Positions 18,701 to 26,098 of a DNA stretch of 64,000 nucleotides are shown here, piece after piece. Each line of letters starts with the position of its first letter. The first letter of the stretch is position 1. A program made the translations under genes and the position numbers. Location: positions 40,106-104,105 of IMG/VR virus record IMGVR_UViG_3300005366_000002, one strand, 5' to 3'. The notes beneath the pieces are model-generated. The model searched no databases and was not told the origin of the DNA. It saw only the letters and a list, made by a program, of their open reading frames with translations. This DNA is from a virus.

Positions 18701-20634
18701 AGTTCGTGAACCGTTTCAAGACGGACCCGAAGATCCGCTGGATGATCGGCATCCGCAAGTCGCTCGAAGTCGGTCTGAACCTCCAGCAAGCCGGCTACCT
18801 GGTCCGCATGGAAGGCGTGTGGAACCCAGGCGAGCAGGAGCAGGGTGACTCCCGGATCGAACGCCCGAACTTCTCGGTTCAGGGCGACCAGCGGACAGAG
18901 CTGCTGTTCGACACGATCGTGGCCAACTACACGATCGACATCACCAAGGCCGCGCGTCTGCGTGCCAAGATCGTGGCGCTCGCCAAGTTCGACAACTCGC
19001 GGAACCCCGCGTACAACGACGAAGCGATCCCGCCGATCCCGGTCATCCCGATGAACCTGGAGACGATCAAGACGATGAACGACTTCAACTCGAACCTGGC
19101 CAAGTACCAGTCGTCGATGAAGGCGCTCAACGACATCACGCAGGCCGAGTATAAGGAGTACAAGGAGCAGACGATCGCCGAGGGCGGCTTCAAGTTCACG
19201 CAAGTCGAGCAGGCGCCGGTTCCTCCGGGTGCGGCCATGCTGGCCCGCGTGCCTTACGCCCAAGGCACCGAGCTCTACAGCGCCAAGGAGATGGGGCTGA
19301 TCCGCGTCGACAACTACCTGGGCATGGAGCTGACCCAGGAGGACGAGGAAGGCGACGACGAGACGCCGGAAGTCGAAGACGACAGCACCGACTCGGAAGT
19401 CGTGAAGGAGCAGCGCGCGAAGGTCATGGGCAAGCGTTGCCACTGCGAGTTCGGCGACGGTCGCATCAGCGGTGCGGCTGCGATCGGCGGCAAGGGCTTC
19501 GTGACCCGGATCAACGTGGCGCTCGACGACGGGACTGCGGCGGTCAAGCTGAAGGCGACCAACGTGTTCATCATGACGCGTACGGAGACCAACGGCATCG
19601 ACATGCGGAACAAGCTGGCGCAAGCGGCCGGCCTGGAGGTCACTGCTCCGATCACCGTGCCTGGTACGGTCATCCGCAATCGTCGCATCACCCGCAAGGA
19701 GATCGAGGAGCGCGAAGCCGAGCAGAAGAAGCAGGCGGTGCAGAAGAAGAGCCTGTTCGTCGAGAAGAAGTCGAAGCTGGCGGTCAACCTCGAGCTGACG
19801 CTGATGAACGGCTACATCCGGCTGTCCTACGCGATGGGCGAGAACGACACGGCGTCCAAGGCGCTCCAGGCCCTGGGCTTCCGCAAGGATCCCAGCTACT
19901 ACGAGACCCGCGTCCGCTCTGCGTCTCAGCTGATCAAGCAGGCGAAGCTCTGGGTGGAGCATGGTCTCGACACGACGAACGCGACCGACAACGACGCGTT
20001 CGAACTGCTGTTCGACGAGCTGCAAGGTGGCAACCTCTCGCACCCGAAGCTCTACACGCAGCTGGTGTCGAAGCCAGGGTTCAACAACTTCATGCGCCAG
20101 GAGTTCAAGCCGAGCGCCGACAAGACCAAGCTCAACCTGTTCGCCCTGGTCGTCAACGACGGCCACACGAACATGGCGGAGCAGGCCGACGCGGCGAAGC
20201 AAGAGCGTGAGCCCTCCTACGGTGTGATCTATATGTGCCTGCCCGCAGGCCCTGGTCACCCGGCTTCGAAGATCGCGATCAGCCCGCAGATGAAGCACCC
20301 GTCGACCCGCTGGTTCCTCAGCTCGCCGACGCTGTCCATCTTCGTCAACAACTCCATGGGAGCGCGGAAGGTGCTGAAGTCCATCATGGACGCCGGCATC
20401 GTCATCGAGAACATGGACGAGCTGAAGCGTGACAACGCGCGCCTCAAGCTGGCACGCCTCGCCAAGGACGACGAGTTCATCGACGTCCACGCTGATCCGG
20501 AGACCAACTCCGGTGATGACGACGAGGATCCGGACGAACGCCGCGAGCTCCAGCGCAAGACGAAGATGAACCGTGAGCAGGCTCCGAAGAAGCCGGTGAA
20601 GCCGGTGCCGAAGAAGCCTGCTGGTCGTCGCTGA
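15682..20634 (+). CDS. Giant SNF2-type helicase/ATPase (1650 aa)
   Basis: Superfamily 2 helicase core in the middle of a very long protein: motif I VDAGGGKSML at about residue 590, DESH (motif II) near 709, SGTMNPDSPSD as motif III near 740, ALIFTNYNETTDS (motif IV area) near 972, and GLNLQQAGYLVRMEGVWNP then QGDSRIERP near 1032-1060, the SNF2-type motifs V and VI. An acidic insert (DDEEDEDEED) at about 890-915 separates the two lobes. The first ~550 residues and the last ~450 match nothing I know. SNF2-type proteins translocate on dsDNA; the role here is unknown. It precedes the head gene block. Confidence 0.85.
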   Translation: MNTSTSAERQALVEAHLAVRPMTNLVPHEEFALTKEQLNSGFMGVFNWNYEGDPRKTLLKVALGPIMDMTAMITGKMPVGKTEEDRKNRKLKNQSLRKFAENRLKSNLAQYTTLQKVNKGDDSYFLVGLPIAKFTGPDSAAALISLFDGPALTEEGRANIESSMKNVDEKSVAVFPAAQALKGAGLAPKAMKVFSEALVDVRYKTVQGQGTMMFLTLKLDKAAAQYITSQDWVEIRPSDVYPLMVGWVEAEYVSVNYGKTSMSMSKIATTLPKHLPGDERVDAFNIGILTSGEPIWIPKECDNTERYESMYSAAGSKENGEFALRQLGQEVEPHLPNNIPILTDWVNNKFTYSNSVGKPVILDLAHLRKCTASMALNVLRRDMSEDYVKTISYYAKECRVSIAATDYGATSVLGAFGSKPNLEIGDYAVFAFKTWMEITKSAHLRYYDVMDSLTLKADNEGTPVTKDSIVDNPEMLLEPIARFIKALVPSMIANLEALFVRYAVKTMTEQLGLLALLANYGADLTKTTVESNTINKAALQQGVLPGWTPPPIPLLTSKFQSENGGLLPHQLKIRNILRDRPDLAALPVDAGGGKSMLAITDVLNEVAAGESAPYLVMCPSHLVANYVSEIVEFTDGKVNVIPVTTYNIQTTGLKRFQEILETAPINTILVVDYDCLKYMGRATVYGTSTIYVYPIVEMIRRFKPGYVFMDESHFLRNAGNARFKAVMTLVADIKKKRVASGTMNPDSPSDLPGQMAILDPTIFGTRAQFNAKYGDKVSGNRVLSWKTTGPDSINTVLPTLQNSVVWAPAKRKEWACALPPRRDRFLAVTLTDAQMAVYDALFDEMVESIRKKAETDKNAKKLLDKLTGKAATAEDEAAFSDLGGDKEKGDAEGGDDEEDEDEEDVGPALQPYLANIERFVSNPAWHPYAKHGFKDRNGKVHPPLSGEDLISPKARELAKQLKLYLDSHETKALIFTNYNETTDSLFNAMPEELRSCGLLYKTGNKTEFVNRFKTDPKIRWMIGIRKSLEVGLNLQQAGYLVRMEGVWNPGEQEQGDSRIERPNFSVQGDQRTELLFDTIVANYTIDITKAARLRAKIVALAKFDNSRNPAYNDEAIPPIPVIPMNLETIKTMNDFNSNLAKYQSSMKALNDITQAEYKEYKEQTIAEGGFKFTQVEQAPVPPGAAMLARVPYAQGTELYSAKEMGLIRVDNYLGMELTQEDEEGDDETPEVEDDSTDSEVVKEQRAKVMGKRCHCEFGDGRISGAAAIGGKGFVTRINVALDDGTAAVKLKATNVFIMTRTETNGIDMRNKLAQAAGLEVTAPITVPGTVIRNRRITRKEIEEREAEQKKQAVQKKSLFVEKKSKLAVNLELTLMNGYIRLSYAMGENDTASKALQALGFRKDPSYYETRVRSASQLIKQAKLWVEHGLDTTNATDNDAFELLFDELQGGNLSHPKLYTQLVSKPGFNNFMRQEFKPSADKTKLNLFALVVNDGHTNMAEQADAAKQEREPSYGVIYMCLPAGPGHPASKIAISPQMKHPSTRWFLSSPTLSIFVNNSMGARKVLKSIMDAGIVIENMDELKRDNARLKLARLAKDDEFIDVHADPETNSGDDDEDPDERRELQRKTKMNREQAPKKPVKPVPKKPAGRR

Positions 20635-20647
20635 CCTGCGCAGTCCG

Positions 20648-20657
20648 CAATTTCATG
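20648..20657 (+). promoter_or_regulatory. Putative late-type promoter motif (CAATTTCATG)
   Basis: A recurrent decamer after the helicase stop, 51 bases before the coiled-coil gene that opens the head module. Confidence 0.55.
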
Positions 20658-20665
20658 AAGCACAC

Positions 20666-20686
20666 GGGGCACCCTCGCGGTGCCCC
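20666..20686 (+). terminator. Perfect hairpin in leader (attenuator or terminator-like)
   Basis: GGGGCACC and GGTGCCCC form an 8-bp perfect stem with a 5-base loop. No T-run follows, so it may end the helicase transcript in another way or stabilise the 5' end of the transcript started at the upstream promoter motif. Confidence 0.5.
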
Positions 20687-20707
20687 TCCCAACATCAAGG
20701 AACAACC

Positions 20708-21223
20708 ATGCTGACCCTGAAGCAAGCAATGATCGAAGCCGGACACGTCCTCAGCGAGGGCGAAGGCTTCCTCGTCTCCGAGTTCCAGAAGGTCCGCGAC
20801 TTTCTCCACAGCTCGGGCTTCGCCCACATCGGCGACAACTTCCACCTCTACGAGCAGGAAGTGGCGAAGCGCGCTGCCACCGTGAAGACTGTCGTCGAGG
20901 ACGACGTCGCAAAGATCGAGGCGGCTGCGAAGAAGGCGGCGGAAGAAGCGGAGGCCGCCAAGGCCAAGGCCGAACAACTGGCGGCGGAAGCCAAGGCTGC
21001 CGAGGAGAAGGCCGTCGAGGAAGCGAAGAAGCTGGAAGCGGAGGCCAAGGCTGCCGCTGAAGCTGCTGCCGCCGAGACGGCGCGTGTCGCCGCGGAAGCT
21101 GCCGCCGCTGCGAACGCCGTCAAGGACGAGGCGACCAAGCTGGCCGGCCCTGCCGCTGAAGACGCCGAAGAAGGTGCGGCGTCCGAAGAAGCCGGCGACG
21201 CCGACCAAGCCCACAAGGAGTAA
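20708..21223 (+). CDS. Ala/Glu/Lys-rich coiled-coil protein
   Basis: 171 residues. A 60-residue globular start is followed by about 90 residues almost entirely Ala, Glu and Lys (residues 60-150) in a long helix or coiled-coil pattern, with an acidic tail. It opens the head gene block, after a promoter motif. Position and composition suggest a head core or scaffold-associated protein, which is inference. An AAGGAA ribosome site precedes the ATG. Confidence 0.8.
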   Translation: MLTLKQAMIEAGHVLSEGEGFLVSEFQKVRDFLHSSGFAHIGDNFHLYEQEVAKRAATVKTVVEDDVAKIEAAAKKAAEEAEAAKAKAEQLAAEAKAAEEKAVEEAKKLEAEAKAAAEAAAAETARVAAEAAAAANAVKDEATKLAGPAAEDAEEGAASEEAGDADQAHKE

Positions 21224-21226
21224 ACG

Positions 21227-21646
21227 ATGGCCCGAATCATTGGCAACGCCGGTCCCGGCATGAACCCGACGCGCACTGGTTCGGGTATCGACAAGCGCCG
21301 TTCCCCGTTCGCCCGCATCACGATCATCGCTGACGAAGACGGCGACGTCTTCCGTCTCCCGTCGTCCGATCTGTTCCCGAAGTTCGCCCAGGTCTACCAG
21401 GGCATCTTCGTGCAAGGCCAAGGGCTGACTGGTGGCACGGTCCAGGTGGACGCGACGCTGGTTCCCGCTGACCAGGCGCTGAACCCTGCGCAGGACACGC
21501 CGGAGACCGGCGAGCAGTCCATCTGGCACGCGGACACCACGGTGGCCGTCGGCAACGCGATCTCCAAGCTGAGCTGCCCGTGCCCCTCGGCTCTTCGCAT
21601 CACGTTCGCCAAGAAGGGCACGCTGCTCCACCTGGTGGGAGTCTGA
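21227..21646 (+). CDS. Hypothetical head-module protein (139 aa)
   Basis: No family recognised. Glycine-rich start, then beta-type sequence. It sits three bases after the coiled-coil gene and one base before the protease gene, so it is probably a virion or morphogenesis protein expressed with them. Confidence 0.7.
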   Translation: MARIIGNAGPGMNPTRTGSGIDKRRSPFARITIIADEDGDVFRLPSSDLFPKFAQVYQGIFVQGQGLTGGTVQVDATLVPADQALNPAQDTPETGEQSIWHADTTVAVGNAISKLSCPCPSALRITFAKKGTLLHLVGV

Positions 21647-21647
21647 C

Positions 21648-22415
21648 ATGGGCTTTCCTCGACAATACTTCGACTCCGAAGAGCGAGCACGACTGCTGAC
21701 GGCGGCTCAGCTCATCAAGGGCGTCGGCATTTCCCAGGAGCCTGCGGTCGATCTGGAGCACGCTCCCGAGATCATCAGCCGTCTCGACTTCGAGACGTGG
21801 CTCCCGTTCGCGGCGAAGACGTACCACATCAGCCCGCGCATCGAGGACTACATCCTCAAGGCGATGCCGATCTGCCCGTCGGACTTCCCGAACCGCAACG
21901 GCATCGGGTTCCCGCTCGCCGAGCTGATCAAGTTCCAACCGCCGCCGATCAATCGACAGGTCTTCAAGGCCTGGACTGGCTGCCCGGTGCATCTGGAGCA
22001 TGACAACGAGGACTGCACCAAAGCCTACGGTGTGATCTTCGACACGGCGCTGACGGCGATCTCCAAGTACGGCCAGGGCAAGCACTACAAGGTCATGGGC
22101 CTCGTCGGGATCGACAAGACCAAGTACCCGGACATCGCGCAGGAGGTGATGGAGGGCAAGATCATCACCGGCTCCATGGGAGCGATGGCTGACGCGTTCA
22201 CCTGTTCCGTCTGCGGCCGTGAAGCCCACGAGAACAAGTTCATGAACTGCGGCCACGTGGGCTCCACCAAGGAGGTCAACTGGCGGTACGTGGACTACCA
22301 GGGCAAGCGCCACATCGCGTACCTCAACGCGCACGGCCTCTCGCCGATCGAGTACTCCCTGGTTCGCGACCCTGCGTGGGTCACGGCCCTGTCTGACCAC
22401 CAGATGAGCTGGTGA
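21648..22415 (+). CDS. Prohead maturation protease
   Basis: 255 residues. The probable catalytic His lies in VHLEHDNED (H118) and the Ser in ITGSMGAMAD (S176), the order and spacing seen in phage prohead serine proteases, including T4 gp21-type enzymes. Directly after the serine is a CSVCG ... CGHV cysteine/histidine cluster (residues about 187-206) that looks like a zinc insert, as I recall for some large-phage proteases. It would cleave scaffold and other internal head proteins during capsid maturation. It lies upstream of the scaffold-like and capsid genes. Confidence 0.75.
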   Translation: MGFPRQYFDSEERARLLTAAQLIKGVGISQEPAVDLEHAPEIISRLDFETWLPFAAKTYHISPRIEDYILKAMPICPSDFPNRNGIGFPLAELIKFQPPPINRQVFKAWTGCPVHLEHDNEDCTKAYGVIFDTALTAISKYGQGKHYKVMGLVGIDKTKYPDIAQEVMEGKIITGSMGAMADAFTCSVCGREAHENKFMNCGHVGSTKEVNWRYVDYQGKRHIAYLNAHGLSPIEYSLVRDPAWVTALSDHQMSW

Positions 22416-22456
22416 CCTGAACTCAACGACCATCATCGACCATCATCGAGGAACTC

Positions 22457-22639
22457 ATGAAGAACCCGTACATCCGCAAGCTCGACCTGCAGGCGAAGTC
22501 GCGTCTGCAAGCCAGCACCAGTCTCCACGGAGACGACTACACGTCCGTGCCCAACGCCGAGAAGAACAGCGTCGGGCAGAAGCTGAACAACGGGGGCTCG
22601 GAAGCCCAGAAGGTCCAGCTGGCGTCCAAGAAGAAGTAA
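22457..22639 (+). CDS. Small tagged protein downstream of protease
   Basis: 60 residues. Starts MKNPYIRKLDLQAKSRLQAS, carrying the shared tag slightly further in (residues 9-19). The remainder is polar and basic. Its location directly after the prohead protease is where T4-like phages keep small head-core genes, which fits a head destination for the tag (inference). A good GAGGAA site precedes it. Confidence 0.75.
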   Translation: MKNPYIRKLDLQAKSRLQASTSLHGDDYTSVPNAEKNSVGQKLNNGGSEAQKVQLASKKK

Positions 22640-22700
22640 CTCGACGAGCACCTTCAAGGGGCACGGAGGGAGGGACGTGCTTCACACTTGGTAGAAACCA

Positions 22701-23108
22701 ATGGGTACGACGCACTTGCAGAGGATCAGTGTCTCGCAGCGTGCGTACATCGCGATCGTGGTCGCGATGATGGACGGTCGTATGAAGCTGGACCAAGGAC
22801 CAGCTTCTACCGTCGCGCGCTACCTGCGGGCTCACAGGCCGCCCGAAGGGGTCCTGTGTCTGGTGGGAGAGTCTTTCAACGATCCGTTGCCCTTGCACTG
22901 CTTCTTGACCCACGTAGATGGGCGGAGGCTTGCCGACGCGAACAGAGTCTGCCGCATCCGCGGCCGGTTCTATGATTGGAAAGACAAAACAGGGAAGGCG
23001 ATGAGCGGAGTGATCACGACGAGGATCCACGTTCACGTGCTCTACGGAGGTCCTATGATCTCCGCTGCGGCACTCCGACAACGGAGGGCCACCGACTTAC
23101 GAACTTGA
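22701..23108 (+). CDS. Hypothetical protein (135 aa)
   Basis: No family recognised. The ribosome site is weak. It is basic, with no clear membrane segment or catalytic motif. An imperfect hairpin (GCACG/CGTGC) lies between it and the previous gene. Codon use is less GC-polarised than in the neighbouring capsid genes. Confidence 0.6.
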   Translation: MGTTHLQRISVSQRAYIAIVVAMMDGRMKLDQGPASTVARYLRAHRPPEGVLCLVGESFNDPLPLHCFLTHVDGRRLADANRVCRIRGRFYDWKDKTGKAMSGVITTRIHVHVLYGGPMISAAALRQRRATDLRT

Positions 23109-23124
23109 GACACTGGAGTGGTCA

Positions 23125-23610
23125 ATGCTCAAGGCGCTGAAGAACTTTCCGAAGACGTTGGTTGTTCCGGGGATCGCGCTGTTCGTAGGCGCGGTCACTG
23201 ACATGGCGATCAAGCCGGTGGGTCTTCCACCAGGCATGACGTTCTACGACCAGTCTGGTCTCCACGGATGGGGCGTGCTGCGCCTGATCTGCTTCGTCTG
23301 GATTGCCTTGTCCCTGGTGATCCTGGCAACGATCACGCAACGCGACGCCGGCGAACGACGGAACGAGGCGTTGAAGAAGCGAGGCTTCGTCCTCGCCAGC
23401 TTCTACTCCACGTTCGGTTGGTGGTGCTTCACCTTCAGCGGAGTGCTACTCCTCGGAGGTGATTGGAATGTCTACTCGTGGATCTTCGGGTTCGCGTGTT
23501 GCTTCACCGCTGTTCGTGCAGTTCTGATCTCCCTGCTCACCGCGTCGGAGATCTTGAAGCTGGAACGTCGCTGGCGCGCCATGCAAGACGAGTACGTTCT
23601 GCGGGAGTAG
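23125..23610 (+). CDS. Multi-pass membrane protein (161 aa)
   Basis: About four hydrophobic segments: near residues 12-28, 48-68, 88-110 and 114-138. The loops are basic. No family recognised. It would sit in the host inner membrane. It lies in the head block but is followed by a strong terminator, so it ends a transcription unit. Confidence 0.75.
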   Translation: MLKALKNFPKTLVVPGIALFVGAVTDMAIKPVGLPPGMTFYDQSGLHGWGVLRLICFVWIALSLVILATITQRDAGERRNEALKKRGFVLASFYSTFGWWCFTFSGVLLLGGDWNVYSWIFGFACCFTAVRAVLISLLTASEILKLERRWRAMQDEYVLRE

Positions 23611-23640
23611 CGCTCTGCAGATGACCACAAGATGACAACG

Positions 23641-23674
23641 AAGCCGCACACCGGAAACGGGTGCGGCTTTTTTC
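23641..23674 (+). terminator. Rho-independent terminator
   Basis: AAGCCGCAC...GTGCGGCTT with CCG-GAAA-CGG closing the loop and a single bulged A, followed by a T-run. It separates the membrane-protein unit from the scaffold/capsid unit. Confidence 0.85.
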
Positions 23675-23725
23675 TTGGCCTGACAAACTGGTCGACCTGC
23701 CAAATCAGCCAAGAGTTGCGGGATG

Positions 23726-23734
23726 CAATTTTAG
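23726..23734 (+). promoter_or_regulatory. Putative late-type promoter motif (CAATTTTAG variant)
   Basis: A variant of the recurrent decamer, just after a terminator and about 100 bases before the scaffold-like gene, as expected for a promoter of the capsid operon. Confidence 0.5.
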
Positions 23735-23771
23735 TCTGCGGGCGAACAGCCTGATTTCTAGCTGAGAAGGT

Positions 23772-23801
23772 TAGGCCCTGTGGACTAGTACACAGAGCCT
23801 A
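23772..23801 (+). promoter_or_regulatory. Leader hairpin upstream of scaffold-like gene
   Basis: TAGGC-C-CTGTG pairs with CACAG-A-GCCTA (10 pairs, one mismatch, 8-base loop), 32 bases before the ATG. It lies in the leader if the motif at 23726 is a promoter. It may stabilise or regulate the capsid mRNA. Confidence 0.45.
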
Positions 23802-23833
23802 GCCGACTCGTTCATTCAACACAAGGAGTGCTC

Positions 23834-25330
23834 ATGACCAAGACAGTCCGAGCCGCTTCCACCACGATGACGCATGACGGCAACGACCTCAAGCTGAAGG
23901 TGGAGCAGGGCGACCAGGATCTGGAGAACTCGCAGAAGTCGATGATGCTCATCGACCCTGACGAGCTCGAAAGCGGCTTCACGCATTCGACGGAGACCCC
24001 CAAGATGCCGGGTGACAAGAAGGCGCCGACGACGGCTGCCGTCAAGAAGGTGGAGGCCACGGCCGCCAAGCCGGCACCGAAGGCCCCCGTGAAGGCCAAC
24101 GGCGCACCCGCGCAAGACCTGGTGGACAAGGAAGTGCCGAAGGGCGCTCCCGACGGCACCGTCGAGCTCGCGGAGCTGCCGAACGAGGAAGATCCCTCGG
24201 CCGGCTACCTCGAGAAGGAAGCGGGCATGCCCGTCCTGAACAACGCGTCGGTCGACGACAGCGAGTTCCACGACGAAGGCGAGAACGACATCGACAGCGC
24301 CAACGAGTTCGACGATCTGCCGAACATGACGGCCGCGCCGATGATGGACGAAGGCCTGGACGGCGAGTTCGAGGACCTGGGCACCGGTGAGCCGGTCGCC
24401 GACGAGAACGCGGTGGAAGCCGAAGGCATGGCCGGTACGCCGAACATGGCGCCGGCTGCCGAGTGCGCGGACTTCGCGTCCCCGGAATCGACCGCCGAGG
24501 AAATGCCGCTGCTGGACGTCGACGGCGTGCCGGACGACGAAGGCACCGACGACCTCGCGTTCGCCTGCGTGGCCGGCAACGTGCTGGTCCTCCGCAAGGA
24601 CCGCGTGATCGCTTCGATGGGCCCCAAGCAGGCCAAGAAGATCGGCGCTGCCGACGTCTACGACGGCGAGCAGTACCAGGCCGTGACGGCGCACGCGATC
24701 GAGCAGAAGGGCCTCCGCAAGGGCCTGGTGCAGCAAGGCTTCGTCCTGTCCAAGGTCAAGATGACGGCCAGCGCGGCGACCGCCAAGGTCGTGGCCGCCA
24801 AGGTGGAAGCGGGCCTCAAGGCACGTCACGAGCAGCTCGCTGCCCGCGACAAGGCCCTGGAGCACTCCATCGCGATCGCCTCCGTCGGCATCAACAAGCG
24901 CTTCTTCAAGGACGCGGAGAACCCGCTGAAGGACGCCCTGATCGCCGAGCTGAAGACCGCCGGCGTCCGTGGCGCCGAGAAGCTGGTCGCCAACGCGTTC
25001 GCCGAGCACGGCCCGGGCTACGCCAAGTCGATCATGACGCTGGCCAACCGCATCGTCGCTGCTCCGGAAGAAGTGCGCAACCAGTACGCTGACGCGCTGG
25101 ACATGACGTCCGACGAGGACTTCATGGACGACGAGCCGGCGATGGAAGTCGAGGGCGGCGAAGGCTGCATCGACGGCGAAGACGAGTTCGAGGACCTGGG
25201 CCACGGCGCGACCGTGACCGCTGCCCTCAGCGCTCCGTCGATTCGCAAGTACCCGGGCGCGCTGCTCGCCGGCATGAAGGACGCCGGCTCGCATGCCCTG
25301 CTCTTCGGCGACACCCCGCTCGTGGGCTGA
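23834..25330 (+). CDS. Probable prohead scaffold/core protein
   Basis: 498 residues from ATG 23834, preceded by AAGGAG; an in-frame GTG at 23828 overlaps that site. The first ~240 residues are very acidic and Ala/Pro/Lys-rich, probably disordered. Residues about 245-420 look like a folded helical domain, and the end is acidic again. Its position between protease and major capsid protein, its composition and its strongly GC-polarised codons (high expression) fit a scaffold or core protein. No sequence family was recognised, so this is inference from context. Confidence 0.55.
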   Translation: MTKTVRAASTTMTHDGNDLKLKVEQGDQDLENSQKSMMLIDPDELESGFTHSTETPKMPGDKKAPTTAAVKKVEATAAKPAPKAPVKANGAPAQDLVDKEVPKGAPDGTVELAELPNEEDPSAGYLEKEAGMPVLNNASVDDSEFHDEGENDIDSANEFDDLPNMTAAPMMDEGLDGEFEDLGTGEPVADENAVEAEGMAGTPNMAPAAECADFASPESTAEEMPLLDVDGVPDDEGTDDLAFACVAGNVLVLRKDRVIASMGPKQAKKIGAADVYDGEQYQAVTAHAIEQKGLRKGLVQQGFVLSKVKMTASAATAKVVAAKVEAGLKARHEQLAARDKALEHSIAIASVGINKRFFKDAENPLKDALIAELKTAGVRGAEKLVANAFAEHGPGYAKSIMTLANRIVAAPEEVRNQYADALDMTSDEDFMDDEPAMEVEGGEGCIDGEDEFEDLGHGATVTAALSAPSIRKYPGALLAGMKDAGSHALLFGDTPLVG

Positions 25331-25372
25331 TCGCAACCTCCCTCACCATCCGTTTCCCAACAGGAGATACAC

Positions 25373-26059
25373 ATGCTGTACCTGCCCCTCACGAAGATCG
25401 TCGACAGCGCCGAAGTGAACGTCGCCGCCGGTTCTTCCATCACCGCCGAAGGCCAAGCGCTGGTCCGCGCCGCCGGTGCCACCGCCTCGGGCGTGACCCC
25501 GTCGCAAGGCACCGCGGGCGAGATCTTCGTCGGCTTCTCGTTCGCCGGCCTGTCGGCCGCGCCGCTGCCCATCAGCTTCGCGTCCAAGGTCGAGCAGTTC
25601 GTCGTGCCGTCGTCCGGCACCATCCAGCTGGCCTTCACCCCGCAGAGCGGCCAGGTCTACGTCTACGACATCACCTCCGGCGCCGGCGTGCCGATCACCG
25701 GTGGCGTGACGCTCGTGGGCAACGCGATCAACGGCCTCACCGCCGGCGACAGCGTCCGCGTGACCTACCACTACGCCCTGTCGGTCGTGCAGGCCCGTGC
25801 CCTCCAGGGTGACGTGCAGCCCGGCGGCTACTCCGGCGCCTACGTCGGCCAGGTCGGCGCGATCAAGCGCGGCACGGTCTACACCGACTGCTTCGACGCG
25901 TCCAAGGACTGGTCGAACGTCGCCAAGGACGGCATCCTGCTGCAAGCGGGCGGCTACCTGACGACCTCCGGTTCCGGCGTGGCCCTGACCGGCGCCTACG
26001 TCGTCGCCATCCCGACCCAGGAAGTTCCGTTCCTGGGCCTCGAGTTCAGCGCCGTCTAA
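25373..26059 (+). CDS. Beta-rich capsid-associated protein (decoration candidate)
   Basis: 228 residues, rich in Gly, Ala, Ser, Thr and Val with alternating beta patterns throughout and few charges. It lies just before the major capsid gene, with the same extremely GC-polarised codon use. This fits an abundant virion protein such as a capsid decoration or vertex protein. No family recognised. Confidence 0.55.
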   Translation: MLYLPLTKIVDSAEVNVAAGSSITAEGQALVRAAGATASGVTPSQGTAGEIFVGFSFAGLSAAPLPISFASKVEQFVVPSSGTIQLAFTPQSGQVYVYDITSGAGVPITGGVTLVGNAINGLTAGDSVRVTYHYALSVVQARALQGDVQPGGYSGAYVGQVGAIKRGTVYTDCFDASKDWSNVAKDGILLQAGGYLTTSGSGVALTGAYVVAIPTQEVPFLGLEFSAV

Positions 26060-26098
26060 GCGTAGACGTCGACCACCCAACCACCTAGGAGCATCAAC

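Noticed and set aside
15604-20490. A 1628-codon open frame on the minus strand opposite the giant helicase
   Set aside because: It is the antisense shadow of a GC3-rich gene: the protein is Arg/His/Val/Leu/Asp-rich without any domain, has no ribosome site, and the plus strand has clear helicase motifs.
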